A DNA stretch of 9,888 nt, taken from NCBI GenBank assembly GCA_021800745.1, contig JAJYYS010000050.1:1-9888 (forward strand), given 5' to 3'. Position 1 is the first letter of the stretch. Each line of letters opens with the position of its first letter. The position numbers and the translations under genes are program-made. Positions 1-7,158 of this stretch are shown here, in pieces. This DNA comes from a bacterium. Its GTDB lineage: Bacteria; SZUA-79; Acidulodesulfobacterales; Acidulodesulfobacteraceae. The notes beneath the pieces are model-generated. The model worked only from the letters and a program-made list of their open reading frames with translations. It was not told the origin of the DNA and did not search any database.

Positions 1-689
1 ATATAGATTATGCCGATTTTCAGCATGACGGCAGTTCGGAGCCGTTGTCCGAATATTCAGCCGCAGATATTTCCGAGCCTCAAAAGGTGGTTTACGCCGT
101 AAAATCACTTGGTCTAAAACATGCGGTGATTACCATGGTTACGAGAGACGACTTAAAAGACGGCGGAGCGGATATTTTAGTTAAAACCGTCAGGAAAATC
201 AGAGAAACAACCGATTGTCAAACCGTCGAAGTTTTAACCTCGGATTTTAACGGAAACGAAAAATCCGCTATGGAAGTAGCTAAAAGCGGCGTAGATATTT
301 TTGGACACAATATCGAAACCGTAGAAAGACTTTATTCGGCAATAAGGCCTTCAAGCTCATACGAACGGTCTTTAAAACTATTAAAAACGATAAAAGAAAA
401 GGCGCTTGATATTATTACAAAGTCCGGTATTATGGTAGGACTCGGCGAAGACGACGACGAGGTTTTTAAAACTATAGACGATTTGATAAACAGCGGAGTA
501 GAATTTATAACCATCGGGCAATACTTAAGGCCGTCGCTTAAAAATATTTCGGTTCAAAGATACGTTCCGTTAAAGAAGTTTATAGAATATAAAAATTACG
601 CAAATAAAAAAGGAGTTAAGCAGGTTTTTTCGGCCCCTTTAGTCAGAAGTTCATTCGGCGCTGAAAAATTTTTCAAACACTCGGTTTAA
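1..689 (+). CDS. lipA: Lipoyl synthase, C-terminal part (5' end outside the window)
   Basis: Lipoyl synthase is a radical-SAM iron-sulfur enzyme that inserts two sulfur atoms into octanoyl groups on carrier proteins such as GcvH or E2 subunits. The reading frame is open from base 3, giving 228 visible residues. The CX4CX5C and CX3CX2C cluster motifs lie upstream, outside the window. Visible family blocks are an ITMVTRDDLKDGGA segment, a HNIETVERLY...RP...Y..SLKLL segment, TKSGIMVGLGE, the IGQYLRPS...VQRYV block, and the C-terminal PLVRSSFGA. The serine of that RSS motif ligates the auxiliary cluster in characterised LipA proteins. An internal TTG at 45 is not the true start, because homologous sequence continues upstream of it. 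The loop just after the expected radical-SAM cysteines looks about a dozen residues longer than usual. The gene ends 52 bases before the aminotransferase start, with no clear terminator. The family call is secure. Confidence 0.93.
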   Translation, partial: IDYADFQHDGSSEPLSEYSAADISEPQKVVYAVKSLGLKHAVITMVTRDDLKDGGADILVKTVRKIRETTDCQTVEVLTSDFNGNEKSAMEVAKSGVDIFGHNIETVERLYSAIRPSSSYERSLKLLKTIKEKALDIITKSGIMVGLGEDDDEVFKTIDDLINSGVEFITIGQYLRPSLKNISVQRYVPLKKFIEYKNYANKKGVKQVFSAPLVRSSFGAEKFFKHSV

Positions 690-728
690 AATGATAAAAT
701 AATATAATATAAATTTTTTTATCCGTTT

Positions 729-732
729 GGAG
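729..732 (+). promoter_or_regulatory. Ribosome binding site that fixes the aminotransferase start
   Basis: GGAG ends 9 bases before the ATG at 742. The in-frame TTG at 727 overlaps this SD and has no good SD of its own. Family members also begin close to the [11 protein letters not shown] block, so ATG 742 is preferred. Confidence 0.7.
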
Positions 733-741
733 AAATTTATA

Positions 742-1953
742 ATGATAGAAGATTTTGAAACCATTAAAAGGCTTCCGCCATATGTTTTTGCGGAGGTAAA
801 CAAGATAAAAATGGAAGCCAGAAAACGTGGCGACGATATAATCGACCTCGGAATGGGCAATCCTGATTCTCCGACGCCGGATTATATCATAGAAAAGCTG
901 GTCGAAGCGTCGAGGAATCCAAAAAACCACAGATATTCGGTATCCCGTGGAATATTCAAACTCAGGCTTGCAATAGTCAATATGTATAAGCGTAATTACG
1001 GCGTCGAGCTTGACCCCGACTCCGAAGCCATAGTTACTATGGGCATAAAAGAAGGCTTGAGCCATCTTATGCTCGCTATTATAAACAAAGGCGACGTCGC
1101 CTTTGTGCCGAACCCTACATATCCTATTCATGCATACAGCGTGATTATCGCAGGAGGAGACGTAAGAAGCATACCTTTAATTCCGGGCGATGACTTTTTT
1201 GAGCATCTTATGGCCGCTCTTAAACAGACATGGCCTAAACCCAAGGTCATAGTTTTAAGTTTTCCGCATAATCCTACCACGGTTACCGTAGAGATTGACT
1301 TTTTTGAAAAATTAGTCGATTTTGCAAAAGAAAACGGTATATATATAATTCACGACAACGCATATGCGGACTTAACTTTCGACGGATATAAAGCTCCAAG
1401 CTTTTTGCAGGCAAAAGGGGCGAAGGATGTCGGAATAGAATTTTTTTCTATGTCAAAAAGCTACAGCATGGCCGGATTCAGGGTCGGTTTTGCTCTCGGC
1501 AATCCGGTTCTTATCAATGCTCTTTCGAGAATAAAAAGTTATCTGGATTACGGAATGTTTCAGCCTATACAGATAGCCTCCATTATAGCCTTAAACGAAG
1601 AAATTCAGCATAATGCGATAAACGATATGGTCATGCATTATAAAAAAAGAAGGGACGTATTAATAGAAAGTTTCAGGTTTGCCGGCTGGAATATAGAGAA
1701 ACCCAAAGCTACTATGTTTGTCTGGGGTAAAATACCGAGGCAGTTTTTGGATGCGGGGGTTAAATCGCTTGAATTTTCAAAATTATTATTGGATAAAGCT
1801 AAGGTTGCGGTTTCTCCGGGTATAGGATTCGGGGAATACGGCGACGAATACGTCCGTTTTGCGCTTGTGGAAAATGAAATGCGCATAAGGCAGGCTTCAA
1901 AGGGCGTAAAACATTTTATCAATAACGAAGAGTTTTTTCATAAAGCTGTTTAG
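742..1953 (+). CDS. alaC: PLP-dependent class I/II aminotransferase, AlaC-like alanine transaminase
   Basis: This is a 403-residue fold-type I aminotransferase, full length for the AlaC/YfdZ group. The family moves an amino group between glutamate and 2-oxo acids, with pyruvate/alanine the best supported pair. The N-terminal block IKRLPPYVF...[10 protein letters not shown] (about residues 8-42) is characteristic. The PLP pocket shows NPTYPIH (124-130), N177 in SFPHNPTT, D205 and Y208, and the Schiff-base lysine K239 in [17 protein letters not shown]372 in YVRFALVEN is the expected substrate-carboxylate arginine. The ATG at 742 is chosen over an upstream TTG at 727 because GGAG sits 9 bases before it. 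The gene lies 14 bases upstream of hom, so co-transcription is very likely. That leaves open whether the physiological substrate is oxaloacetate/aspartate, feeding the aspartate pathway. Sequence alone cannot separate alanine from aspartate or LL-diaminopimelate activity with certainty. Confidence 0.82.
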   Translation: MIEDFETIKRLPPYVFAEVNKIKMEARKRGDDIIDLGMGNPDSPTPDYIIEKLVEASRNPKNHRYSVSRGIFKLRLAIVNMYKRNYGVELDPDSEAIVTMGIKEGLSHLMLAIINKGDVAFVPNPTYPIHAYSVIIAGGDVRSIPLIPGDDFFEHLMAALKQTWPKPKVIVLSFPHNPTTVTVEIDFFEKLVDFAKENGIYIIHDNAYADLTFDGYKAPSFLQAKGAKDVGIEFFSMSKSYSMAGFRVGFALGNPVLINALSRIKSYLDYGMFQPIQIASIIALNEEIQHNAINDMVMHYKKRRDVLIESFRFAGWNIEKPKATMFVWGKIPRQFLDAGVKSLEFSKLLLDKAKVAVSPGIGFGEYGDEYVRFALVENEMRIRQASKGVKHFINNEEFFHKAV

Positions 1954-1967
1954 GGGATTTAATATAT

Positions 1968-3269
1968 ATGAAAAAAGAGATTAATATAGGACTTCTGGGT
2001 TTCGGAACGGTCGCCTCGAGTTTTTATCACATATTTTCGGAACAAAAAAGCGAGCTGGATTCCATTTTTTCCGTTCCGATAAATATTAAAAAGATATTCA
2101 CCCGCGGAAACAGCCATCCCGTTCCCGAAAATATAAAGAAGCTGTCGGTTCAAAATGCTTCCGATATACTTGAGGACAAGGAAATCGACATCGTAATAGA
2201 GCTTATAGGAGGGATTCATCCGGCAAAGGATTTTATCCTTCGGGCAATATCCGGCGAGAAAAGCATTATTACCGCAAACAAAGCTCTTCTTGCGGAACAC
2301 GGCGAAGAGATATTTAAGAAATGCATAGAAAAAAAATCCAATATAGGGTTCGAAGCCGCCGTAGGCGGCGGAATACCTATATTACGGGCTATAAAAAACG
2401 GACTTGCGGGCGACAAAGTCAAGTCGGTTTATTCGATAATCAACGGAACCTCTAACTTCATATTATCGAAAATGACCAAAGAAGGCGGGAAATTCGAGGA
2501 CGTCCTTAAAAAGGCGCAGGAAAAAGGTTACGCCGAAGCCGACCCTTCGCTCGATATAAACGGTACCGACAGCGCGCATAAACTTGCCGTTCTGGGAAGG
2601 CTTGCTTTTTCTACCAGTCTGTCGATGAAGGACGTAATAATAGAAGGGATAGAAGATATAACTCAGCTGGATATAAGTTTTGCTAGAGAACTGGGATATA
2701 CTATAAAACTTCTCGGAATTCTTAAAAACGAAGATTCTAAAATAGAAATAAGAGTCCATCCTACTTTGATACCGTCTTCAAGCCTTTTATCAAAGATAGA
2801 CGGTGTATTTAATGCTTTTCTGGTAAATACTAAATTTGCCGGACCCCTAAGTCTTACCGGTTACGGCGCAGGCGGAAATCCTACGGCAAGCGCGGTAATG
2901 GGGGATTTAATGGAGATGATTTCAAGGTTGGTAAATGAAGACGACCATCATGATTTTATTATTTCTAAAATAAAAAATAAACTTAACATCAAAACCAAAA
3001 AAGATATAATTTCAAGATACTATCTGAGGTTTTCCGCTATGGACAGACCCGGCGTTCTTTCAAAAATATCGGGAATTCTGGGCGAAAATTCGATAAGTAT
3101 AAGTTCCATGATTCAAAAAGGCAGGAAAGTCGAAGGCTCTGTTCCGATAGTTATTACGACCCATGAGGCTAACGAAGAAGAACTGTTTAAAAGCATAGCA
3201 TTATGCGACAAATTAGACGTTATTTCGGCAAAAACTATGGTTCTAAGAATAGAGGATAATATTAGTTAA
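1968..3269 (+). CDS. hom: Homoserine dehydrogenase with C-terminal ACT domain
   Basis: It reduces L-aspartate-4-semialdehyde to L-homoserine with NAD(P)H, the branch-point step towards threonine and methionine. The 433-residue length is normal for a monofunctional enzyme with a regulatory tail. The N-terminal Rossmann motif is GLLGFGTVA (residues 8-16), with Ala where the third glycycle position is usually Gly. Next come TANKALLA (102-109, K105) and GGGIPILRAI (133-142). The catalytic block EADPSLDINGTDSAHKL (190-206) has E190, D196, D201 and K205 spaced like E208, D214, D219 and K223 of the yeast enzyme (recalled numbering). Residues about 351-430 form an ACT domain (LRFSAMDRPGVLSKISGIL), which in this family usually gives threonine feedback inhibition. 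The start ATG is 11 bases after GGGG overlapping the previous stop. No aspartokinase is fused to it or present in the window. Confidence 0.95.
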   Translation: MKKEINIGLLGFGTVASSFYHIFSEQKSELDSIFSVPINIKKIFTRGNSHPVPENIKKLSVQNASDILEDKEIDIVIELIGGIHPAKDFILRAISGEKSIITANKALLAEHGEEIFKKCIEKKSNIGFEAAVGGGIPILRAIKNGLAGDKVKSVYSIINGTSNFILSKMTKEGGKFEDVLKKAQEKGYAEADPSLDINGTDSAHKLAVLGRLAFSTSLSMKDVIIEGIEDITQLDISFARELGYTIKLLGILKNEDSKIEIRVHPTLIPSSSLLSKIDGVFNAFLVNTKFAGPLSLTGYGAGGNPTASAVMGDLMEMISRLVNEDDHHDFIISKIKNKLNIKTKKDIISRYYLRFSAMDRPGVLSKISGILGENSISISSMIQKGRKVEGSVPIVITTHEANEEELFKSIALCDKLDVISAKTMVLRIEDNIS

Positions 3270-3301
3270 AAGATAAATTCAATAAGACGGGAGACAGACT
3301 T

Positions 3302-3310
3302 AAAAGGAGG
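3302..3310 (+). promoter_or_regulatory. Strong SD that selects a TTG start for thrC
   Basis: The run AAAAGGAGG ends 5 bases before TTG at 3316. No ATG or GTG occurs in frame near the expected N terminus, so this SD is the main support for the rare TTG start. Confidence 0.75.
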
Positions 3311-3315
3311 GTAGT

Positions 3316-4383
3316 TTGGTACTTAACAAATATGAAGGCGTAATCAAAAGGTATCGAGATTTTTTGCCGGAAATAGACGACAGGCATATAATTACCATAC
3401 TCGAAGGGAATACCCCTTTGATAAAAGCGCGCAATTTAGGGAAGATTATAAACCCTGATATAGAAATATATTTCAAATACGAAGGCTTGAATCCGACCGG
3501 TTCCTTTAAGGATAGAGGCATGACCATGGCGGTATCTAAAGCCGTATCAGACGGTTCAAAAGCCGTAATATGCGCTTCTACCGGAAATACTTCCGCATCC
3601 GCCTCGGCTTATGCGGCAAGAGCCGGAATAAAATCTTTCGTTTTGATTCCCGAAGGCAAAATAGCGGCGGGTAAGCTCTCGCAGGCTTTAGTGCACGGCG
3701 CCGTCGTGATGCAGATACAGGGAAACTTTGACGAGGCTCTTGTAATTACCCGCGAAATTGCCGAGGAATACGACGTTACATTAGTTAATTCTGTTAATCC
3801 GTTCAGATTAGAAGGGCAGAAGACGGCGAGTTTCGAGATAGCCGATGAACTCGGTTCCGCGCCGGATTATCATATCCTTCCGGTAGGAAATGCCGGAAAT
3901 ATCACGGCTTACTGGAAAGGCTATAAAGAATATTACGCCGCCGGCAAAATCAAAAGCCTTCCAAAAATGCTCGGTTTTCAAGCGGAAGGCGCCGCTCCTA
4001 TAGTTTTAAACCATATAGTCAAAGAACCGCACACGGTTGCAACCGCGATAAGAATAGGCAATCCCGCAAGCTGGCAGAAAGCTGTTGCGGCAAGAGACGA
4101 GTCCGGCGGATTAATTGAAGCTATAAGCGATGAAGATATATTAAAGGCGTATGCCCTTCTTGCCGCGAACGAAGGCGTATTCTGCGAACCTGCTTCCGCT
4201 ATAAGTTTCGCCGGATTAATAAAATTAAACGGACGCGGATTTTTTAAAAAAGGCTCTGTTTGCGTACTGACCCTTACGGGACACGGGCTTAAAGATCCCG
4301 GGAATGCTATAAAAGTTTCAAAAGAGCCTGTTGTTGTTCCATGCGACAAAAATTCCGTACTTAAAGTAATGGGATTGAAGTAG
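3316..4383 (+). CDS. thrC: Threonine synthase
   Basis: It converts O-phospho-L-homoserine and water to L-threonine and phosphate with pyridoxal phosphate. The 355-residue protein belongs to the short fold-type II class and lacks the N-terminal SAM-binding extension of plant enzymes. Landmarks in order are GNTPLI (31-36), NPTGSFKDRGMT with Schiff-base K65, STGNTSASASAYAARAG (88-104), the phosphate-binding loop PVGNAGNITAYWKGY (189-203), and TGHGLKDP (321-328). Translation most likely begins at TTG 3316, giving the normal N terminus and a GGAGG 5 bases upstream. The gene follows hom by 46 bases and precedes the ApgM-like gene by 82 bases. Its substrate needs homoserine kinase, for which no classical gene is present here. 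The family assignment is secure. Confidence 0.95.
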   Translation: MVLNKYEGVIKRYRDFLPEIDDRHIITILEGNTPLIKARNLGKIINPDIEIYFKYEGLNPTGSFKDRGMTMAVSKAVSDGSKAVICASTGNTSASASAYAARAGIKSFVLIPEGKIAAGKLSQALVHGAVVMQIQGNFDEALVITREIAEEYDVTLVNSVNPFRLEGQKTASFEIADELGSAPDYHILPVGNAGNITAYWKGYKEYYAAGKIKSLPKMLGFQAEGAAPIVLNHIVKEPHTVATAIRIGNPASWQKAVAARDESGGLIEAISDEDILKAYALLAANEGVFCEPASAISFAGLIKLNGRGFFKKGSVCVLTLTGHGLKDPGNAIKVSKEPVVVPCDKNSVLKVMGLK

Positions 4384-4445
4384 CCTATCGGCATCATTTT
4401 TTTATTGCAGGATTAGGGAAATAAATTGAATTAAAAAATAGAATC

Positions 4446-4451
4446 AGGAGG
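4446..4451 (+). promoter_or_regulatory. AGGAGG upstream of apgM, unusually distant from the start
   Basis: A full AGGAGG lies 14 bases before the ATG at 4466, against the usual 5-10. A TAA immediately precedes that ATG in frame. The next in-frame ATG (codon 14) would remove the metal-binding DGMAD motif, so the start is fixed despite the spacing. Confidence 0.6.
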
Positions 4452-4465
4452 ATTAATTTAATTAA

Positions 4466-5704
4466 ATGAACAGACATAAATACGTTATTTTGTGTCCCGA
4501 CGGTATGGCGGATTTGCCTCTGTCGGAACTCGGCGGGAAGACGCCTTTAGAATATGCGAAAACGCCTAATATGGATTCCGTAGCGGCAAGAGGAGTTATC
4601 GGTTTGATGAAGACCATTCCCGACGGATGTCTTCCGGGCAGCGATATAGGCTCTATGTCTATACTTGGATACGATCCTTTAAATTATTATACCGGCAGAT
4701 CGCCCTTAGAGGCGGCAAGTATGGGCGTCGAACTCGGAAAAGACGATGTCGCGTTCAGGCTTAATCTCGTTAATATACTGGAAAAAGACGGAAAAAGATA
4801 TATGAATGACTATTCAGGCGGACATATCACTACCGAAGAAGCAAAAAGCATAATAGAAACATTTCAAAAAGAACTCGGCAGCAAAAAGTTTCATTTTTAC
4901 CCGGGTGTAAGCTACAGGCATCTTTTGGTTGCCGAAGGCATCGATATAAACGGTCTTCAAACCGTTGCGCCGCACGATATACCGGATTTGCAAATAGACG
5001 AATATCTTCCTCACGGAGCGGCTTCAAGTCCGGAAATACTTGAAATAATGCGTAAGGCTGAAAAAATATTGGAAAATCACGATGTAAATAAAAAAAGGGT
5101 CGCTGCAGGAAAACTTCCGGCAAATTCGATATGGCTGTGGGGACAGGGATACAAGCCTTCCATGCCGACTATTAAAGAAGCCTACGGTCTAAGCGGTTCT
5201 GTTATTTCGGCGGTAGATTTAGTTAAAGGAATAGGAAAATATGCCGGACTTAAAGTCATAAACGTTCCGGGGGCGACGGGATATTTAGATACCAACTATA
5301 AAGGCAAAGTCGGATACGGAATGGAATCATTAAATAACGGCGATTTTGTTTATATTCACGTCGAGGCTGCCGACGAAGCCTCCCATGAAGGAAGCATAGA
5401 TAAAAAACTCAAAGCCATAGAAGATTTCGACAATTTTATAGTCGGCGGAGCGCTTGAAGGGCTTAAGAAATTCGGCGAATATACCGTAATGATTTTGCCC
5501 GACCACTACAATCAGGTTAAATTGAAAAAACATACTCCGGAACCTGTTCCTTTCTGCAGTTTTTCGACGCGGATCGAAAATGCGGACGGGAAATACGGCG
5601 CCCATTATTATTCCGAAACGTTAGCTCAAAACAGCGGTTTATTTTTTGATTCCGGCTCATCTTTATTTAAAGCTTTTTTAAATTCATTTAAAGATTTTAT
5701 CTAA
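4466..5704 (+). CDS. apgM: ApgM-like cofactor-independent phosphoglycerate mutase, possible homoserine kinase
   Basis: This 412-residue protein belongs to the alkaline-phosphatase superfamily, archaeal-type 2,3-BPG-independent phosphoglycerate mutase group. Visible landmarks are CPDGMAD with metal ligand D12, the nucleophile serine S59 in PGSDIGSMSILGYDP, YYTGRSPLEAASMGVEL (74-90), WLWGQGYKPSMP (223-234), HVEAADEASHEG with D303 and H307, LPDHYNQ with D346 and H347, and KHTPEPVPF with H356. These make an intact active site. Family knowledge: a subgroup encoded beside hom and thrC in genomes lacking ThrB was modelled in TIGRFAMs (TIGR02535) as 'proposed homoserine kinase'. The position directly after hom and thrC fits that subgroup. 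Inference: it supplies O-phosphohomoserine to ThrC. The glycolytic mutase activity remains the alternative, and sequence alone does not decide. It appears to be the last gene of the threonine operon, since a strong promoter follows. Confidence 0.85.
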   Translation: MNRHKYVILCPDGMADLPLSELGGKTPLEYAKTPNMDSVAARGVIGLMKTIPDGCLPGSDIGSMSILGYDPLNYYTGRSPLEAASMGVELGKDDVAFRLNLVNILEKDGKRYMNDYSGGHITTEEAKSIIETFQKELGSKKFHFYPGVSYRHLLVAEGIDINGLQTVAPHDIPDLQIDEYLPHGAASSPEILEIMRKAEKILENHDVNKKRVAAGKLPANSIWLWGQGYKPSMPTIKEAYGLSGSVISAVDLVKGIGKYAGLKVINVPGATGYLDTNYKGKVGYGMESLNNGDFVYIHVEAADEASHEGSIDKKLKAIEDFDNFIVGGALEGLKKFGEYTVMILPDHYNQVKLKKHTPEPVPFCSFSTRIENADGKYGAHYYSETLAQNSGLFFDSGSSLFKAFLNSFKDFI

Positions 5705-5721
5705 CGAAACTAATTTTTTGC

Positions 5722-5750
5722 TTGATTTTAAAAAAATGTTTTATTATAAT
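5722..5750 (+). promoter_or_regulatory. Sigma70-type promoter for the icd-citrate cleavage unit
   Basis: TTGATT (5722-5727) and a perfect TATAAT (5745-5750) are separated by exactly 17 bases. Transcription would begin near 5757, giving a leader of about 60 bases before icd. It is the best promoter match I found in the window, and it separates the threonine operon from the citrate block. AT-rich context raises the chance of coincidental matches, but consensus and spacing are both good. Confidence 0.72.
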
Positions 5751-5792
5751 CTATAGCTACATTAGTTTAGGCTTTATTCTAATTTAACTTAA

Positions 5793-5816
5793 ATAGATTA
5801 TAAGGAGGTAATCTAT
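5793..5816 (+). promoter_or_regulatory. Hairpin with the icd Shine-Dalgarno in its loop
   Basis: ATAGATTA (5793-5800) and TAATCTAT (5809-5816) are perfect 8-base inverted repeats. They enclose an 8-base loop, TAAGGAGG, which is the complete SD. The second arm ends two bases before the icd ATG. The stem has a single G-C pair, so it would be weak. It may only hold the SD exposed, or it may be a protein or temperature-sensitive control site. The structure is visible; any regulatory role is inference. Confidence 0.45.
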
Positions 5817-5818
5817 CT

Positions 5819-7063
5819 ATGGCATCTTATCAAAAACTTACCGAACCAAAGGAAGGTTCGAAAATTAAGGTCTTAGGGCCGAACAAATTTGAAGTTCCGG
5901 ACGACCCGATTATTCCTTTTATAGAGGGCGACGGAATCGGCGCAGATTTAACGAGAGCAATGCACACGGTTATCAATGCTGCGGTTAAGAAAGCGTACGG
6001 CGGCAAAAGAAAAATTCACTGGTTCGAAGTTTATGCGGGAGAAAAAGCGGTCGAAAAATACGGTGAAGGAAAGTATCTTCCGGAAGATACTATAACCGCC
6101 CTTAAAGAATATTCGGTCAGCATTAAAGGACCGTTAACTACCCCCGTAGGCGGCGGGTTCAGGTCTTTAAACGTAACTATCAGGCAGGTTCTCGACCTTT
6201 TTGCCTGTGTAAGACCTGTTAAATATTATAAAGGAATACCTTCGCCTGTCAAACACCCCGAAAAAGTCGATATGATAATATTCAGGGAAAATACCGAAGA
6301 TATTTATGCCGGTATAGAATACAGGTCTGGAAGCGCTGAAGCCAAAAAACTAAGAGATTTTTTAATATCGCTTGACCCGAAGAATAAAGAAAAAATACGG
6401 GAGGATGCGGGACTAGGAATAAAACCGATGGGACCTTTTGCATCTAAAAGACTTATTAAAAAGGCTATCCAGTATGCTATAGACAACGGCAAGTCGAGCG
6501 TTACTTTAGTCCATAAAGGCAATATAATGAAATTTACGGAAGGCGCCTTCAAAGATTGGGGATACGAAGTGGCAAGAGATGAATTTAGCGGCAAATTGAT
6601 AACGGAAGCCGAGGTTACCGGTCATACCGATAAAATTATTATTAAAGACAGGATTGCCGACTCTATGTTCCAACAGGGACTTCTCAGGCCGGACGAGTAC
6701 TCGGTTCTTGCATTGCCCAATCTTAACGGAGACTATATGTCCGATGCCTTAGCCGCACAGGTCGGAGGTCTCGGTATGGCTCCCGGAGCAAATATGTCGG
6801 ATACTATCGCCGTTTTTGAAGCTACCCATGGTTCCGCTCCTAAATATACAAATCAGGATAAGGCAAACCCGGGTTCTTTAATCCTGTCCGCCGTTATGAT
6901 GCTGGTGCATTTGGGCTGGAAAGAAGCGGCAGACCTTGTCGAAAAAGGCATAAATAAAACTATCGAGCAGAAATACGTTACCTATGACCTTGCAAGACAG
7001 ATGGAAGGGGCTACGGAAGTTAAATGTTCGCAATTCGGGGAAAGAATCGCCGAAAATATGTAA
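5819..7063 (+). CDS. icd: Isocitrate dehydrogenase, NADP-type
   Basis: It interconverts isocitrate with 2-oxoglutarate and CO2. In a reductive TCA cycle it runs as a carboxylase. The 414-residue protein closely follows the E. coli Icd pattern over its whole length: [12 protein letters not shown] (30-41), [17 protein letters not shown] with substrate-binding S116, [11 protein letters not shown] with Y163, [14 protein letters not shown] with K233, [10 protein letters not shown] with D305 and D309, and [13 protein letters not shown]-selecting residues are largely kept: K342, Y343, Y389 and R393 match E. coli K344, Y345, Y391 and R395, whereas V351 becomes A349 (E. coli numbering recalled). The start ATG is 10 bases after GGAGG. 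S116 matches the serine phosphorylated by AceK in enterics, but no aceK is visible. Placement under its own promoter and directly before the citrate cleavage genes suggests the reductive direction, which is an inference. Confidence 0.95.
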   Translation: MASYQKLTEPKEGSKIKVLGPNKFEVPDDPIIPFIEGDGIGADLTRAMHTVINAAVKKAYGGKRKIHWFEVYAGEKAVEKYGEGKYLPEDTITALKEYSVSIKGPLTTPVGGGFRSLNVTIRQVLDLFACVRPVKYYKGIPSPVKHPEKVDMIIFRENTEDIYAGIEYRSGSAEAKKLRDFLISLDPKNKEKIREDAGLGIKPMGPFASKRLIKKAIQYAIDNGKSSVTLVHKGNIMKFTEGAFKDWGYEVARDEFSGKLITEAEVTGHTDKIIIKDRIADSMFQQGLLRPDEYSVLALPNLNGDYMSDALAAQVGGLGMAPGANMSDTIAVFEATHGSAPKYTNQDKANPGSLILSAVMMLVHLGWKEAADLVEKGINKTIEQKYVTYDLARQMEGATEVKCSQFGERIAENM

Positions 7064-7088
7064 AACCTACTACTATATAATTTAAGAC

Positions 7089-7134
7089 GGCGTTCCGGTC
7101 GGTATTAACGCAAACTGACCGGAACGCCTATTTT
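7089..7134 (+). terminator. GC-rich hairpin after icd, terminator or attenuator
   Basis: GGCGTTCCGGTC (7089-7100) pairs perfectly with GACCGGAACGCC (7117-7128). Three further pairs inside (one G-U) leave a 10-base loop. The downstream tail TATTTT is a short, imperfect U-run. The stem is strong for this AT-rich sequence and lies midway in the 95-base gap before ccsA. No promoter with both boxes follows it, so it may be a leaky terminator or mRNA-processing site within one transcript. Confidence 0.6.
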
Positions 7135-7158
7135 AAGTTAAAACGAGGATTATTATTT

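Noticed and set aside
662..675. 14-base perfect palindrome TGAAAAATTTTTCA
   Set aside because: It encodes conserved-position residues at the end of LipA and is an A/T run; no sign of an operator or terminator.
703..708. TATAAT upstream of the aminotransferase gene
   Set aside because: No acceptable -35 box occurs 16-18 bases upstream, and the region is nearly pure A and T. A promoter here is possible but not supported.
673..1131. 152-codon minus-strand frame over the lipA-alaC junction
   Set aside because: It is antisense to a conserved aminotransferase frame and crosses an AT-rich gap. The protein resembles no family known to me.
4383..4402. Possible terminator after thrC (short GCC/GGC stem and T7 run)
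   Set aside because: The stem is only three pairs, too weak for intrinsic termination, and the apgM-like gene is expected to be co-transcribed.
7076..7081. TATAAT between icd and ccsA
   Set aside because: The -35 region lies in the end of icd and reads AAAATA, with no match to TTGACA. The strong hairpin would also lie immediately downstream.
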